Position numbers and translations under genes: made by a program | Assembly: GCA_017940605.1 (NCBI GenBank) | Contig: JAGAYF010000013.1 | Span: 1-40,359, forward strand | From: Bacteroidaceae bacterium | Lineage (GTDB): Bacteria > Bacteroidota > Bacteroidia > Bacteroidales > Bacteroidaceae | Length of the DNA: 40,359 nucleotides | Direction of reading: 5' to 3' | Notes under the pieces: generated by a model | The model's input: only the letters and a program-made list of their open reading frames with translations | Told to the model about the DNA's origin: nothing | The model's database searches: none | Shown: positions 26,111 to 33,517 of the stretch, in pieces | How positions within the stretch are numbered: the first letter of the stretch is position 1 | Layout: every line of letters starts with the position of its first letter

Positions 26111-26983
26111 TCAAGGCCTATGGGCAGCGCTAGGCGAAGAAGCAAATACGACGGGCAGCAGATACCACTTGTACGGTTTGCGCAAAACGTTCAGGGCATT
26201 CTCGGCACGGAACAATTGCCAAAGAAGCCAGCCGTTATGCTTGCGATAGGTGTAGAGTTTCGAGCGCATCAATACCTTCAGCCGCCAATGCGACCGCTCG
26301 GTTGAGCCGCCGTGCAGGTGATGGAAATGGGCAGTGGGATAGACCATCGCCGTGTAGCCTGCCTTGGCCAGACGAGTGCAGATGTCATATTCTTCATAGT
26401 ACAGGAATATTTCCGGGTCAAATCCTCCCACCGCATGAAACACGTCGGCCCGCATCAGGAGCAGCGAACCGTTGACCTGCGCAACGGCAAATGGCTCGGT
26501 GCGGTCGTATTTCTTGCGCCGAAGAAAACGCCGGGGCATAAGCCACTCCAACATGCCGTTGCCAAACAAGTCGTGACACAAGCCAGGCCGGTGCTTGAAC
26601 GACGGGACGGGCCTGCCCTCGGAGTTGAGTTCCTGCGGTGTCATGATTCCCACCTGCGGATGGGACTCCATGAAGCCGATGAGGGGCGATATGCAGTCTT
26701 CGCTGAAGGTAATGTCGCTGTTGACAAAGCACAGGTATTTGCCCTCGGCCTCCGTTGCACCGTTGTCCATGCCTGCGCCGAAACCCTTGTTGACATTGCT
26801 CTGCACCAAACGACACCTGTCCCTGCATATTCTGCGGAGTTCCTTCCTTACTTCGTCACGGCTGCCGTTGTCTACTACAATGATTTCCTTCTCAAGGCCG
26901 CCCATGGCAGCCTCGACCGAACTGAGGCAACGCTCAGTCAGGTCAGCACGGTTATAATTTAGAATGATGAACGAGCACTTCAT
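26111..26983 (-). CDS. Glycosyltransferase family 2 protein, C-terminus possibly frameshifted
   Basis: Transfers a sugar from a nucleotide-sugar in cell-surface polysaccharide synthesis. The 290-aa product begins MKCSFIILNYNRADLTERCL, the first strand of the GT-A fold. It has IIVVDNGSRDE, NKGFGAGMDNGA, the metal-site segment FVNSDITF and the acceptor-side motif GGFDPEIFLYYEEYDICTRLAKAGY. The ATG at 26983 has GAGAAG just upstream; an in-frame ATG at 26998 is possible. The final residues (SSPSAAHRP) look unnatural. Reading in a neighbouring frame from the same point gives LLRLALPIGLEVRPMR, a better continuation of a membrane-type tail down to about 25957. A frameshift, natural or from sequencing, is therefore suspected. 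Confidence 0.88.
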   Translation of the reverse strand: MKCSFIILNYNRADLTERCLSSVEAAMGGLEKEIIVVDNGSRDEVRKELRRICRDRCRLVQSNVNKGFGAGMDNGATEAEGKYLCFVNSDITFSEDCISPLIGFMESHPQVGIMTPQELNSEGRPVPSFKHRPGLCHDLFGNGMLEWLMPRRFLRRKKYDRTEPFAVAQVNGSLLLMRADVFHAVGGFDPEIFLYYEEYDICTRLAKAGYTAMVYPTAHFHHLHGGSTERSHWRLKVLMRSKLYTYRKHNGWLLWQLFRAENALNVLRKPYKWYLLPVVFASSPSAAHRP

Positions 26984-27038
26984 GATCTTCTCAACCATTT
27001 TTCGTATGATTCTTGTCCGTAAAAGTTTTTTTGAGGTG

Positions 27039-27046
27039 CAAAAGTA
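27039..27046 (-). promoter_or_regulatory. Promoter -7 box of the GT2 gene
   Basis: TACTTTTG on the minus strand, 41-56 bases before the possible start codons. No clear -33 box. Confidence 0.5.
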
Positions 27047-27260
27047 CTCCTTTTCGCCTAAATGATGCCGCATCTTGCAGGAAATTCTCCATCCCGTGGC
27101 AGTCATACTTCTTTATTTGCCGCCCACGGGGGAGCAGACTTGGCGCAAACAGCGTTTTTTCAGACGTGCAGCCCCTCCCCGTTACCCCACCCTATCGGCC
27201 GGAAAAGCCAGGAAAGGTCAAGGAAAAAGCCGTCTGATTATCAGCTGTGGACGAGCCGTG

Positions 27261-27345
27261 AAAAAACTCGGGGAGTTTTTTAAAATTACTCGGACTAATT
27301 TTAAAATTACTCCCTCTAATTTTAAACTTAGAGGGAGTAAGTTGA
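27261..27345 (-). terminator. Palindromic repeat with intrinsic terminator (copy 2)
   Basis: The second copy of the element at 4887-4967, in opposite orientation. The terminator hairpin (AAAAAACTC/GAGTTTTTT, 27261-27281) is the same. The middle motif reads AGTCCGAGT where copy 1 has ACTCGGACT, and the outer GAGGGAGTAA palindrome is rearranged, so inner modules are inverted between copies. It lies downstream of the GHL10 gene in its direction of transcription, as copy 1 lies downstream of the HXXEE gene. The rest of the 27047-27433 gap shows no gene. Confidence 0.8.
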
Positions 27346-27433
27346 AACCTTAGTCTGGCATTTTCATCCACCACCCCTGCCCAGGGGGGATGACAGGCCG
27401 CCGAGGGCTGGATTTTCCCAGCCACCACATGGC

Positions 27434-29212
27434 TTAGTACAGGATGACCTTGCGCGTCAGCCTTGCACCGTTTTCCGAAGTGGCCCTTACGACATAGACA
27501 CCCTTGGGGAGGTCCAGTCGTACCTGCTCTACATACTGGAGCGAGGTGAGGACTGCACCGCCCATGTCGCAGACCTCCACCTCGGCGGCCGTCTGGGTGA
27601 AGTGCAGCATGCGGCCGCTGACATGCAGGGCAAAGGCACTGGACGACAATGCACCCATGCCCGTCACGCCGTAGGTCTGCGGAGCATATTCCTTGCCATA
27701 CCCGTCCAGGATGCAGACGGCATAGCCGTAGCCTTTGCGCCGGTCGGTGGGCAGCCAGTAGGAGTTGGCATAGGTTATCCCCAGCAGGTACTCCGCCTTG
27801 ATGCCGTCGCCGTCGCTGGCCAGGGCATCCTCATAGCCTATGCCCTCGGGAATGGCATAGACCGTGTAGCGCAACAGCTCATCGGTGCTGACTGCACTCC
27901 ACGACAGCGTGGAACTGCTCAGCGCCAGGCCGTCCACCATGCCATGGGAACTGTGGTTCTTCCACGTTATCTCGGGCGTAAGGGCCAGCTGTCCGAACTT
28001 GTTCGTCCTCAGGTAGCTGCCCAGCCCCGTCGCATTGGGTCCGGACAAGAATCCCGTGCGGAAGAACACGCAGCCGGGCGCATTGTTCTGCGTATAGTCG
28101 CGCGAATACTGCACCTGCTGGGCATACTCAGCCCAGTCGTCAGTGGTGTTACTGTTGGCAAGGGCCGAAATGGAGTGGCTGGCGTAGTGGTGGCGGTTGA
28201 AGTGCTTGGCTATGCCGCTCCACCACTGGGTGAGCGGCCCGAAGGGGTTGGTCTTGTGGGTTGTCACCCAGTACAGCTGGGGAGAGATGTAGTCAATCGA
28301 GCCCTGCTTGAGCCAAGCCAGCGGATCGCTGTAGATGCCCGCGTATTGCCAGTCGCTCGCCCCCTGATAGGCCGTGACGCCGGCCGCCTTGGCACCGCCC
28401 GAGGCCACGCCGGCAGGACTGATGCCGAAACGTACATAGGGTTTCGTCTCCTGCACCATGTCATAGACCGCCTTGACCATGTTGTTGACGTTCTGTCTGC
28501 GCCAGTTGGCCATGGACAGCTTCGTCCCGCTGCTCTGATAGAGGGCATAGTCGCCCGCCGTGTTGTTCTCCGGCGTGCCGCTGTTGTAGAAATAGTCGTC
28601 AAACACGAGGCCGTCCACATTGTAGTTGCCAATGATTTCCTTGCATACCCTGACAATGTGGTCCTGCACTTCCTTCAGGCCTGGGTTCAGAATCTTGCCC
28701 GCCGAGGAAGTAAGTATCCAGCCCTTGTCCTTGACCTCCTTGTCCCAATCAGTGTTCCAGTCTACCGTGGCCGAACCTGCCCATCGGTAGGGATTGACCC
28801 AGGCATGCAGTTCCATCCCCAGCTGGTGGGCCTTGTTGACGGCAAACTCCAGCGGGTCCCACGCCGCCTTCTGCCCGCGCGTGCCGGTAAGGTAGGACGA
28901 GGTAGGCTCTATGGACGAATTGTACAGGGCATCGCTCATGGGACGCACCTGGAAGAAGATGGCATTGAACCCATTGTTCTTCAAGTTATTGAATATGACC
29001 GTCAGCCGCGCCTTCTGCTGGGTGGCCACCGTCTCGGTGTAGCCCTGCAGGGCCTTGCCGTTGGCATCAGCGGGCCAGTCCAGGCAATACACCGTTGACA
29101 CCCATGCCGCCCTGAACTCACGCTTGGGCGCACCCTCGGCCCACACGGCCAGCGACAGGCAGCATGCCATCGCCACGCAGCACCATTTTCCAAAAGAATA
29201 TCTGTATTTCAT
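27434..29212 (-). CDS. Secreted GHL10-type glycoside hydrolase family protein
   Basis: A 592-aa exported protein. The signal peptide contains CCVAMACCLSLAVWAEG. The large N-terminal domain matches the GHL10 family (glycosyl hydrolase-like 10, PF02638): FRAAWVSTVYCLDWP, a TIM-barrel strand with FNAIFFQVRPMSDALYNS, HAWVNPYRW, and VDGLVFDDYFY, whose Asp residues fit the catalytic site. A fibronectin-like region follows, and the C-terminus (DLPKGVYVVRATSENGARLTRKVIL) resembles a type IX-secretion sorting domain. The start at 29212 is set by the promoter at 29232-29262. Related enzymes act on peptidoglycan or glycans; the substrate is unknown. Confidence 0.88.
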   Translation of the reverse strand: MKYRYSFGKWCCVAMACCLSLAVWAEGAPKREFRAAWVSTVYCLDWPADANGKALQGYTETVATQQKARLTVIFNNLKNNGFNAIFFQVRPMSDALYNSSIEPTSSYLTGTRGQKAAWDPLEFAVNKAHQLGMELHAWVNPYRWAGSATVDWNTDWDKEVKDKGWILTSSAGKILNPGLKEVQDHIVRVCKEIIGNYNVDGLVFDDYFYNSGTPENNTAGDYALYQSSGTKLSMANWRRQNVNNMVKAVYDMVQETKPYVRFGISPAGVASGGAKAAGVTAYQGASDWQYAGIYSDPLAWLKQGSIDYISPQLYWVTTHKTNPFGPLTQWWSGIAKHFNRHHYASHSISALANSNTTDDWAEYAQQVQYSRDYTQNNAPGCVFFRTGFLSGPNATGLGSYLRTNKFGQLALTPEITWKNHSSHGMVDGLALSSSTLSWSAVSTDELLRYTVYAIPEGIGYEDALASDGDGIKAEYLLGITYANSYWLPTDRRKGYGYAVCILDGYGKEYAPQTYGVTGMGALSSSAFALHVSGRMLHFTQTAAEVEVCDMGGAVLTSLQYVEQVRLDLPKGVYVVRATSENGARLTRKVILY

Positions 29213-29230
29213 GATTCCTAAAACTTTTTG

Positions 29231-29320
29231 ACAAAGGTAAGCATATTTTTTCACGCAGCAAAATAATCCCCGCAAAACAGGGCGGGCTTCCTCATCCCTT
29301 GAACACAGACTGATGATGGT
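29231..29320 (-). repeat. Promoter-carrying repeat, copy 1
   Basis: Reading on the minus strand: a coding relic HHQSVFKG and stop, a GC-rich weak hairpin (CCCGC.../GCGGG), then TTTG (29262-29259), 19 bases and TACCTTTG (29239-29232), a canonical promoter that drives the GHL10 gene. It matches 38620-38709 at 84 of 90 positions and shares 36 identical bases with 32952-32987. In copy 3 the coding part is the true end of an HNH nuclease gene, so copy 1 marks the edge of a past recombination. The rest of the 29321-29504 gap shows no gene. Confidence 0.8.
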
Positions 29321-29504
29321 TGCCCAGATGCTCAACGAAAACACAGTGTTCTGCCGCAACTATCTGGATAATCCAGGCTTGATGAACTAGCGCGTTTTTC
29401 ATCTGGAATATGAGCGTATTGTGATGTAAATATATAGTACATGAGACGGGATTCCCTAATAGAGGGATATTTTACTTATTATTTATTTGTTTTCTTCCAG
29501 AATA

Positions 29505-29536
29505 TTTGGTAATATAAATTATTTGTCGTACCTTTG
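29505..29536 (+). promoter_or_regulatory. Promoter of the higBA-like operon
   Basis: TTTG (29505-29508), 20 bases, TACCTTTG (29529-29536), near-ideal. The start codon is 18 bases beyond the box. AAATTAT occurs on each side of the -7 box and could be a binding site for the antitoxin; this is only suggestive. Confidence 0.75.
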
Positions 29537-29553
29537 CCATCAAATTATAGATT

Positions 29554-29844
29554 ATGGTAAGAGTACGCTATAAAAATAAAGAAATAGAGAACCTCGTTTT
29601 GAAGAACGAGAGCACGCTTTACAAGGAGCTTTTGCGAAAGAAAGCATTCTTGAAAGCCTTGCACGCGTTCTATTCTATATTAGAAGTGATAGATGATATA
29701 AGAGATTTGATGAAATACACTTTTCTCCAGTATAAGCGGAAGGAACTTAGTTCGGTATTGATTGCCGGAGGAGACACCAACAAGAATTTGATTTTCTCAG
29801 AGAAAGAGGACGGACAGAGCATAGAAATACTCGAATTAATATAA
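29554..29844 (+). CDS. higB: HigB-like (RelE superfamily) toxin
   Basis: A 96-aa protein with the order of elements of RelE/HigB mRNA interferases: N-terminal YKNKEIENLVLKNEST, two helices, then the strands KRKELSSVLIAGGDTNKNLIFSEKEDG and SIEILEL, corresponding to the core that normally reads GxxRLIF...VEI. The assignment rests on this pattern and on the gene order toxin-then-antitoxin, 7 bases before an HTH protein of the HigA type. Several usual catalytic residues (Arg/His) are not obvious, so toxicity is uncertain. Confidence 0.7.
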   Translation: MVRVRYKNKEIENLVLKNESTLYKELLRKKAFLKALHAFYSILEVIDDIRDLMKYTFLQYKRKELSSVLIAGGDTNKNLIFSEKEDGQSIEILELI

Positions 29845-29851
29845 TAGGATT

Positions 29852-30949
29852 ATGGCAAGAAAAGAAACCTTTGATGTTAGCAACATCACACATCCAGGAT
29901 ATATCCTTGGATTGGAATTAAAGTCACGAGGACTTACTCAGAAAGTCTTTGCGGCTCAGATTGCCATACAGCAGTCGCACCTGTCTGAAATTATTAAGGG
30001 GAAACGAAACATCACTGAACAACTCGCGGAGAAACTTGAAGAAGCACTAAACATCCCTGCTGAACAATGGAGACAGATGCAGGCCAAGTATGACTACAAG
30101 CTGAAGGCGGCAAACATGAAAGACGTTGAGGAAAGAGAAGCCGATGCGTTGCTGGCTGAGTATAATCGCGTCTATGACCTGAAAACCATTTTCAAGAGCA
30201 TCGGCATAGCCATGAAATCTGCTTCGGAAAAATTGAGATTTTGCTTAGACATTCTGCGCTTCGGCACTCCTGCCGTACAATTAAGACAACTGAAAGGCTG
30301 CTATCATCGTTCAGAGAAGACTGGGCTTGACCCCCGAATGATCGCAACATGGTCAGTCCTTGCCAAATACGAGGCAGGGAGGAAGCCAGAGCCTACAGCA
30401 AAGTTTGACAAGGGCAAAATGGATGACTTGGCTATGGAGTTGAGAATTATCTTCAACGATAACCACAATACCATCAACAGGGTAGAACGTACTTTGGATG
30501 AATACGGCATCAGGTTCTGCATTGTGCCAAAGGTGAATCATGCATCTGTTGACGGATTTTCATTCTTTAGTAATGGTGTGCCCTCAATTGTGATAACAAA
30601 ACGTTATAATAGGATAGATAATATGGCTTTTGCTGTAATGCACGAAGTCGGCCATCTGAAACTCCACTCATCTGAGGATGATGAAGGAAAAATCAATCTT
30701 CCCATTACAGACGCAGAGAATATACCATCAGAAGAGAAAGAAGCCAACGAGTATGCTGCAAATGCACTCATTCCAGAGAGCGAATGGAAAACTCTACCAG
30801 CAATGCCACTAAATCCTATATACATACAACGGGAATGCACTAAGTGGGCAAAAGATAACAATATTAACAAATGGATAGTACTCGGGCGTGTTTCACACAT
30901 AACGGGCATGTATATGTTCAAGCCAGATGCTTCCAGAGAAATTTATTAA
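29852..30949 (+). CDS. higA: HigA-type antitoxin fused to ImmA/IrrE metallopeptidase
   Basis: A 365-aa two-domain protein. The N-terminal HTH_3 domain (about 15-80) contains GYILGLELKSRGLTQ and HLSEIIKGKRNITEQLAEKL, as in HigA antitoxins. The C-terminal half is an ImmA/IrrE-family peptidase with HEVGH (264-268), the zinc site, and the downstream segment SEEKEANEYAANALIPES with a third-ligand Glu. Such fusions occur next to HigB-like toxins. It may repress its own promoter and cleave a partner under stress; both are inferences from the family. A 30-base hairpin (30991-31020) follows. Confidence 0.9.
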   Translation: MARKETFDVSNITHPGYILGLELKSRGLTQKVFAAQIAIQQSHLSEIIKGKRNITEQLAEKLEEALNIPAEQWRQMQAKYDYKLKAANMKDVEEREADALLAEYNRVYDLKTIFKSIGIAMKSASEKLRFCLDILRFGTPAVQLRQLKGCYHRSEKTGLDPRMIATWSVLAKYEAGRKPEPTAKFDKGKMDDLAMELRIIFNDNHNTINRVERTLDEYGIRFCIVPKVNHASVDGFSFFSNGVPSIVITKRYNRIDNMAFAVMHEVGHLKLHSSEDDEGKINLPITDAENIPSEEKEANEYAANALIPESEWKTLPAMPLNPIYIQRECTKWAKDNNINKWIVLGRVSHITGMYMFKPDASREIY

Positions 30950-30984
30950 GGAGGAGCAAGATGAAGATATGATATTGAAAGGAA

Positions 30985-31095
30985 CGAAAAATCCCATCCG
31001 CCCGGCAAGACTGATGGGATAGTACAGTTCGCTTGACGATTGGCGCACTTTAGTTCCATACACCAACATTGGGGGAGTTCAGCGACCATAACGCG
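30985..31095 (-). ncRNA. Candidate small RNA on the minus strand
   Basis: In the 244-base gap between two plus-strand operons, a minus-strand -7 box TACCTTTG (31106-31099) lies about 80 bases before a hairpin (GATGGGAT/ATCCCATC, 30991-31020) that, on the minus strand, ends in GATTTTT, an intrinsic terminator. A transcript of roughly 110 bases is implied, with no start codon and frame of note. The promoter context GCAAAGGTACAAC resembles that before tRNA-Gly. No known RNA family is recognised. The hairpin may equally end the antitoxin transcript on the plus strand. Confidence 0.45.
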
Positions 31096-31159
31096 AAGCA
31101 AAGGTACAACTTTTGCATGAATTGGCAGTGGCTCTTCAATAAAATCGTCAGAGAATTAG

Positions 31160-31167
31160 TATTTTTG
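31160..31167 (+). promoter_or_regulatory. Promoter -7 box of the DUF4417 operon
   Basis: TATTTTTG, 27 bases before the ATG at 31194, matches TAnnTTTG. Confidence 0.55.
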
Positions 31168-31193
31168 TGAATAACTCTTAATGAAATTAACAA

Positions 31194-31931
31194 ATGTTAG
31201 TCAATAGAGATTATCCTAAGAGCCTATTCCCTGAACTGGAGGAAGAAGCTCGCCAAAAAGCCAAAAAGGAGTCCAAAGAGAAACGGCTTGCTCTGAAGAG
31301 TGTAAATTTCGGACTCGAATATTGTAGTAACGCCATTTTCAGTGGCAAGTACGGAATACCTCGGCTAAAGCCGTATACAGACACCATTCCAGTGCAATAT
31401 ACGACATTCAGCAAAATCACACGGACGGGCAATCCCGATTGTTGTGTTACTGGGTTCGATTACGATTATGTGATTGACAGACTTTGGAATCATCCGGAAC
31501 ACTACGTTGAAGAACTTTCCCACTACAAGTGTATTGCAGAACCTGACTACTCGTTGAAAATCAATCACCCTCTGAGTATACAGATTGCAAATACATATAG
31601 AAGTCATGCCATTGGCTATTATATGCAAGAACATGGGATTGTTGTTCTTCCAAATATGTCATGGAGTTCTACAGCGTCATATGATTTTTGCTTCGATGGC
31701 CACTCAAAAGGCGGTGCAGTATTGGTATCAACCATCGGCACGATGAGGGATGAAAGGTCGAGAATGTATTTTCGACTGGGATTCATGGAAATGCTAAAAC
31801 GTATTTCTCCTGATGCTGTGATTCTCTACGGAGATGTGAGCGAAGAAATTTCCTCTTGGCTGCCTAAGCAGTTGGATGTGCATCACTTTAACCATAACCG
31901 TTATAAAAGAGCAAGGAATCATGGGAAGTAG
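31194..31931 (+). CDS. DUF4417 domain-containing protein
   Basis: A 245-aa protein whose C-terminal two thirds match DUF4417, a domain found in phages, plasmids and integrative elements of unknown function. Visible features are an N-terminal charged helix (PELEEEARQKAKKESKEKR), aromatic-rich FDYDYVIDRLWNHPEHYVEEL, a PDYSL...SIQIANTYRSHAIGYYMQEHG core, WSSTASYDFCFDG and RISPDAVILYGD. It has no signal or membrane span. It is the first of three genes; its stop codon overlaps the ATG of the next gene by 11 bases, so they are translated together. The context suggests a mobile-element operon. Confidence 0.8.
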   Translation: MLVNRDYPKSLFPELEEEARQKAKKESKEKRLALKSVNFGLEYCSNAIFSGKYGIPRLKPYTDTIPVQYTTFSKITRTGNPDCCVTGFDYDYVIDRLWNHPEHYVEELSHYKCIAEPDYSLKINHPLSIQIANTYRSHAIGYYMQEHGIVVLPNMSWSSTASYDFCFDGHSKGGAVLVSTIGTMRDERSRMYFRLGFMEMLKRISPDAVILYGDVSEEISSWLPKQLDVHHFNHNRYKRARNHGK

Positions 31932-32322
31932 AGGCGCATTTGACAGTTCTATGGGGCGAACAGGTGGAATCCCTAAAGGGAAGAGAGAGTATAGTGAGAT
32001 TGGGAAAATCGGCCGCATTAAGATAATCCAATGTGATACAAAGGATAACAATCCGACCCCGACCTATTCCAATACTGCAAATACTACATATTATTCGTAT
32101 AACAAGAAAACCGGGCGCATTGAGCACATATATTACTACAAAAACCACAAGCTTGTAAAAAGTGTAGATTTCAAGAAAGGCGAGAAGCCGCACACTCACT
32201 ATTGGAATTCTAAGGTAGTTGGACGTAAGAAGCATGACAAGCATAATACCCATTCTCTTAATGATAGGGACAAGAGATTAATGAACAACGCATTAAAATG
32301 GAATAAAGAACATGAAAAGTAA
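31921..32322 (+). CDS. Small basic His-rich protein of a mobile-element operon
   Basis: A 133-aa protein with no assigned family. It begins MGSRGAFDSSMGRTGGIPKG, a Gly/Ser/Arg opening seen in phage-encoded proteins. The middle has YSYNKKTGRIEHIYYYKNHKLVKSVDF, a pair of beta strands, and the C-terminus is rich in His and Lys (KPHTHYW, KKHDKHNTHS). The HxH and the nearby His residues could bind metal or belong to a nuclease-like toxin domain, but this is a guess. It overlaps the DUF4417 gene by 11 bases and the next gene by 11 bases. It may be a phage structural or toxin-like protein. Confidence 0.65.
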   Translation: MGSRGAFDSSMGRTGGIPKGKREYSEIGKIGRIKIIQCDTKDNNPTPTYSNTANTTYYSYNKKTGRIEHIYYYKNHKLVKSVDFKKGEKPHTHYWNSKVVGRKKHDKHNTHSLNDRDKRLMNNALKWNKEHEK

Positions 32323-32752
32323 AGTCTTGATAGAAAATTTTTGGAATGTTGGCGATGCCAATGGTGACAAGACCCTGCGTGAGGACGAATTAGGATGGCC
32401 GCAATCTCTTAAAGAGGATGCGCAGTCTGACTATCCTGAAAGAATCTTCCGATATGTCATTGAGGAAGTAGGCTTCAACCTTGTGTTTTATTGGATAAAA
32501 GACAGAAACTTTTATGTAATAGAAACAGAAAAAGCTCCTATAGAGGTTCGTAGGCTGTATCCTAATCCTCAATGGGATGGGAAATGCGAGTTTCTAAAAG
32601 TCGGTCTTTTAGGAGAAGGAGCAAGTTCTTGTTCTGCGGGCGATATTCTTGCGACCTTTGATGACGAAGCACTCATTTGGGATAATCTGAAAATTAACGA
32701 TGTCCCAATAGGTGACGTGTTGGAGCAATCCAAAATCGTTACGTGGGATTAA
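32312..32752 (+). CDS. Small acidic protein, possible partner of the basic protein
   Basis: A 146-aa protein with excess Asp/Glu (DANGDKTLREDELGWPQ, EEVGFNLVFYW, TFDDEALIWDNLKIND) and no known motif. It has no signal peptide or membrane span. Overlap with the preceding basic, His-rich protein by 11 bases, together with the charge contrast, fits a toxin/immunity or chaperone/partner pair; neither is shown. The acidic segment at residues 14-26 somewhat resembles an EF-hand-like loop, but not reliably. A strong hairpin terminator (32756-32800) follows. Confidence 0.6.
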   Translation: MKSKVLIENFWNVGDANGDKTLREDELGWPQSLKEDAQSDYPERIFRYVIEEVGFNLVFYWIKDRNFYVIETEKAPIEVRRLYPNPQWDGKCEFLKVGLLGEGASSCSAGDILATFDDEALIWDNLKINDVPIGDVLEQSKIVTWD

Positions 32753-32755
32753 AAT

Positions 32756-32800
32756 ATCTGGCGAGGGTGTGTCTTATTGAACGACACACCCTCGTCAGAT
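32756..32800 (+). terminator. Terminator of the DUF4417 operon
   Basis: A stem of 18 positions with one mismatch (32756-32773 and 32783-32800, 9-base loop) directly after the last stop. No T-run follows on the plus strand. Confidence 0.75.
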
Positions 32801-32811
32801 AAAGTGTAAAA

Positions 32812-32964
32812 TTACTTCTTCTGCTTCTCGCCATACACCCTCTCGCAAACCTCGTCGATGCCGTCTTCCAGGATGACGGAATCCATCACATGCATGAAGG
32901 GTCCGATGTACTTTTTCAAGACAACGTTCTTAAAAAAGTGAGAAACGGGGTCGGGCTTCCTCAT
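32812..32964 (-). CDS. Small 50-codon frame, possibly a gene remnant
   Basis: On the minus strand a 50-codon frame starts inside repeat copy 2 (its ATG overlaps the TGA of the VFKG relic). It encodes MRKPDPVSHFFKNVVLKKY then IGPFMHVMDSVILEDGIDEV and ends in EKQKK and a stop at 32812. Codon use and the mixed amphipathic composition look protein-like. No homologue is recognised. It may be the last part of a larger gene whose 5' end was lost at the repeat junction, or a real short gene. Confidence 0.4.
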   Translation of the reverse strand: MRKPDPVSHFFKNVVLKKYIGPFMHVMDSVILEDGIDEVCERVYGEKQKK

Positions 32965-32987
32965 CCCTTGAACACAGACTGATGATG
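32952..32987 (-). repeat. Partial copy 2 of the promoter-carrying repeat
   Basis: 36 bases identical to 29283-29318 and close to 38672-38707. They cover only the relic of the HNH gene end (HHQSVFKG and stop, minus strand) and the next few bases; the promoter part is missing. Orientation is the same as the other copies. The stretch from 32965 to 33126 shows no gene. Confidence 0.75.
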
Positions 32988-33178
32988 ATACAATCAGAAA
33001 GCATCAGGGCAAAACCAGAAAGAAAGGCAAATGGCTATTGCCTATCTTGCTGACAGCAAAATGGAGAAAAGCATCCTTCTTACAACAAAAACAAGGTGTA
33101 AAAATCATCGTTTCAATTATTTTTCGTACTTTCGCACCGTCTGAGGGCCTTGGGCGCAAAGACTCTACATAGCGGAAA

Positions 33179-33202
33179 AAGCGACACTGAGCGCTTGTTT
33201 TT
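33179..33202 (+). terminator. Terminator-like hairpin in the methyltransferase leader region
   Basis: AAGCG (33179-33183) pairs with CGCTT (33192-33196), followed by GTTTTT. A TACTTTCG box (33127-33134, one mismatch to TAnnTTTG) lies upstream, so a short plus-strand RNA of about 70 bases is possible. Confidence 0.4.
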
Positions 33203-33288
33203 GGCAGCTTGAACTACCACAATCAAATCTCGTTCAGAAACAATGCAGAGGTGACGCCAACGGATGTATATGTATGTATGCAGCCGGA

Positions 33289-33325
33289 GTGTGCCGAGGG
33301 TACATGTACCCTCACGCACACTTTT
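33289..33325 (+). terminator. Hairpin with palindromic core and T-run
   Basis: GTGTGC pairs with GCACAC, with an inner palindrome GAGGGTACATGTACCCTC and one bulge, then TTTT (33322-33325). It has the form of an intrinsic terminator. Confidence 0.6.
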
Positions 33326-33346
33326 AGGGTTCTTCATTATACATTA

Positions 33347-33428
33347 CGTGGGTATCTTTCTCTGTTCATTCCTGCGAGAGGGCTGTGGTAGGCCTAAGCT
33401 GCGGAATGAGCAACAGCGGATACCCACG
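33347..33428 (+). ncRNA. Candidate structured RNA or leader before the methyltransferase gene
   Basis: The outer arms CGTGGGTATC and GATACCCACG (33347-33356 and 33419-33428) pair perfectly. After an internal loop, CTGTTCATTCC and GGAATGAGCAACAG (33362-33372 and 33403-33416) form a second stem, closing an inner part with AGGCCT. The long imperfect hairpin with a large internal loop is reminiscent of 6S-like RNA or a structured leader, but no family match is claimed. No gene lies between 33206 and 33517. Confidence 0.4.
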
Positions 33429-33517
33429 CTCTCTTTCTGCCTTGCAATTTTGACATCAATCTTATCATAAAATGGCCTTGCTCAGGGTGTCGGCAGCCAA
33501 CATTAAGAAAGTGCGGC

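Noticed and set aside
29554-29844. Small gene before the ImmA/IrrE fusion read as a phage repressor accessory
   Set aside because: The order of strands and helices and the distance to the HTH gene fit HigB-type toxins better; no phage genes lie directly around it.
33113-33391. Short frames on both strands in the methyltransferase leader
   Set aside because: They run through palindromic hairpins and have no protein-like composition.
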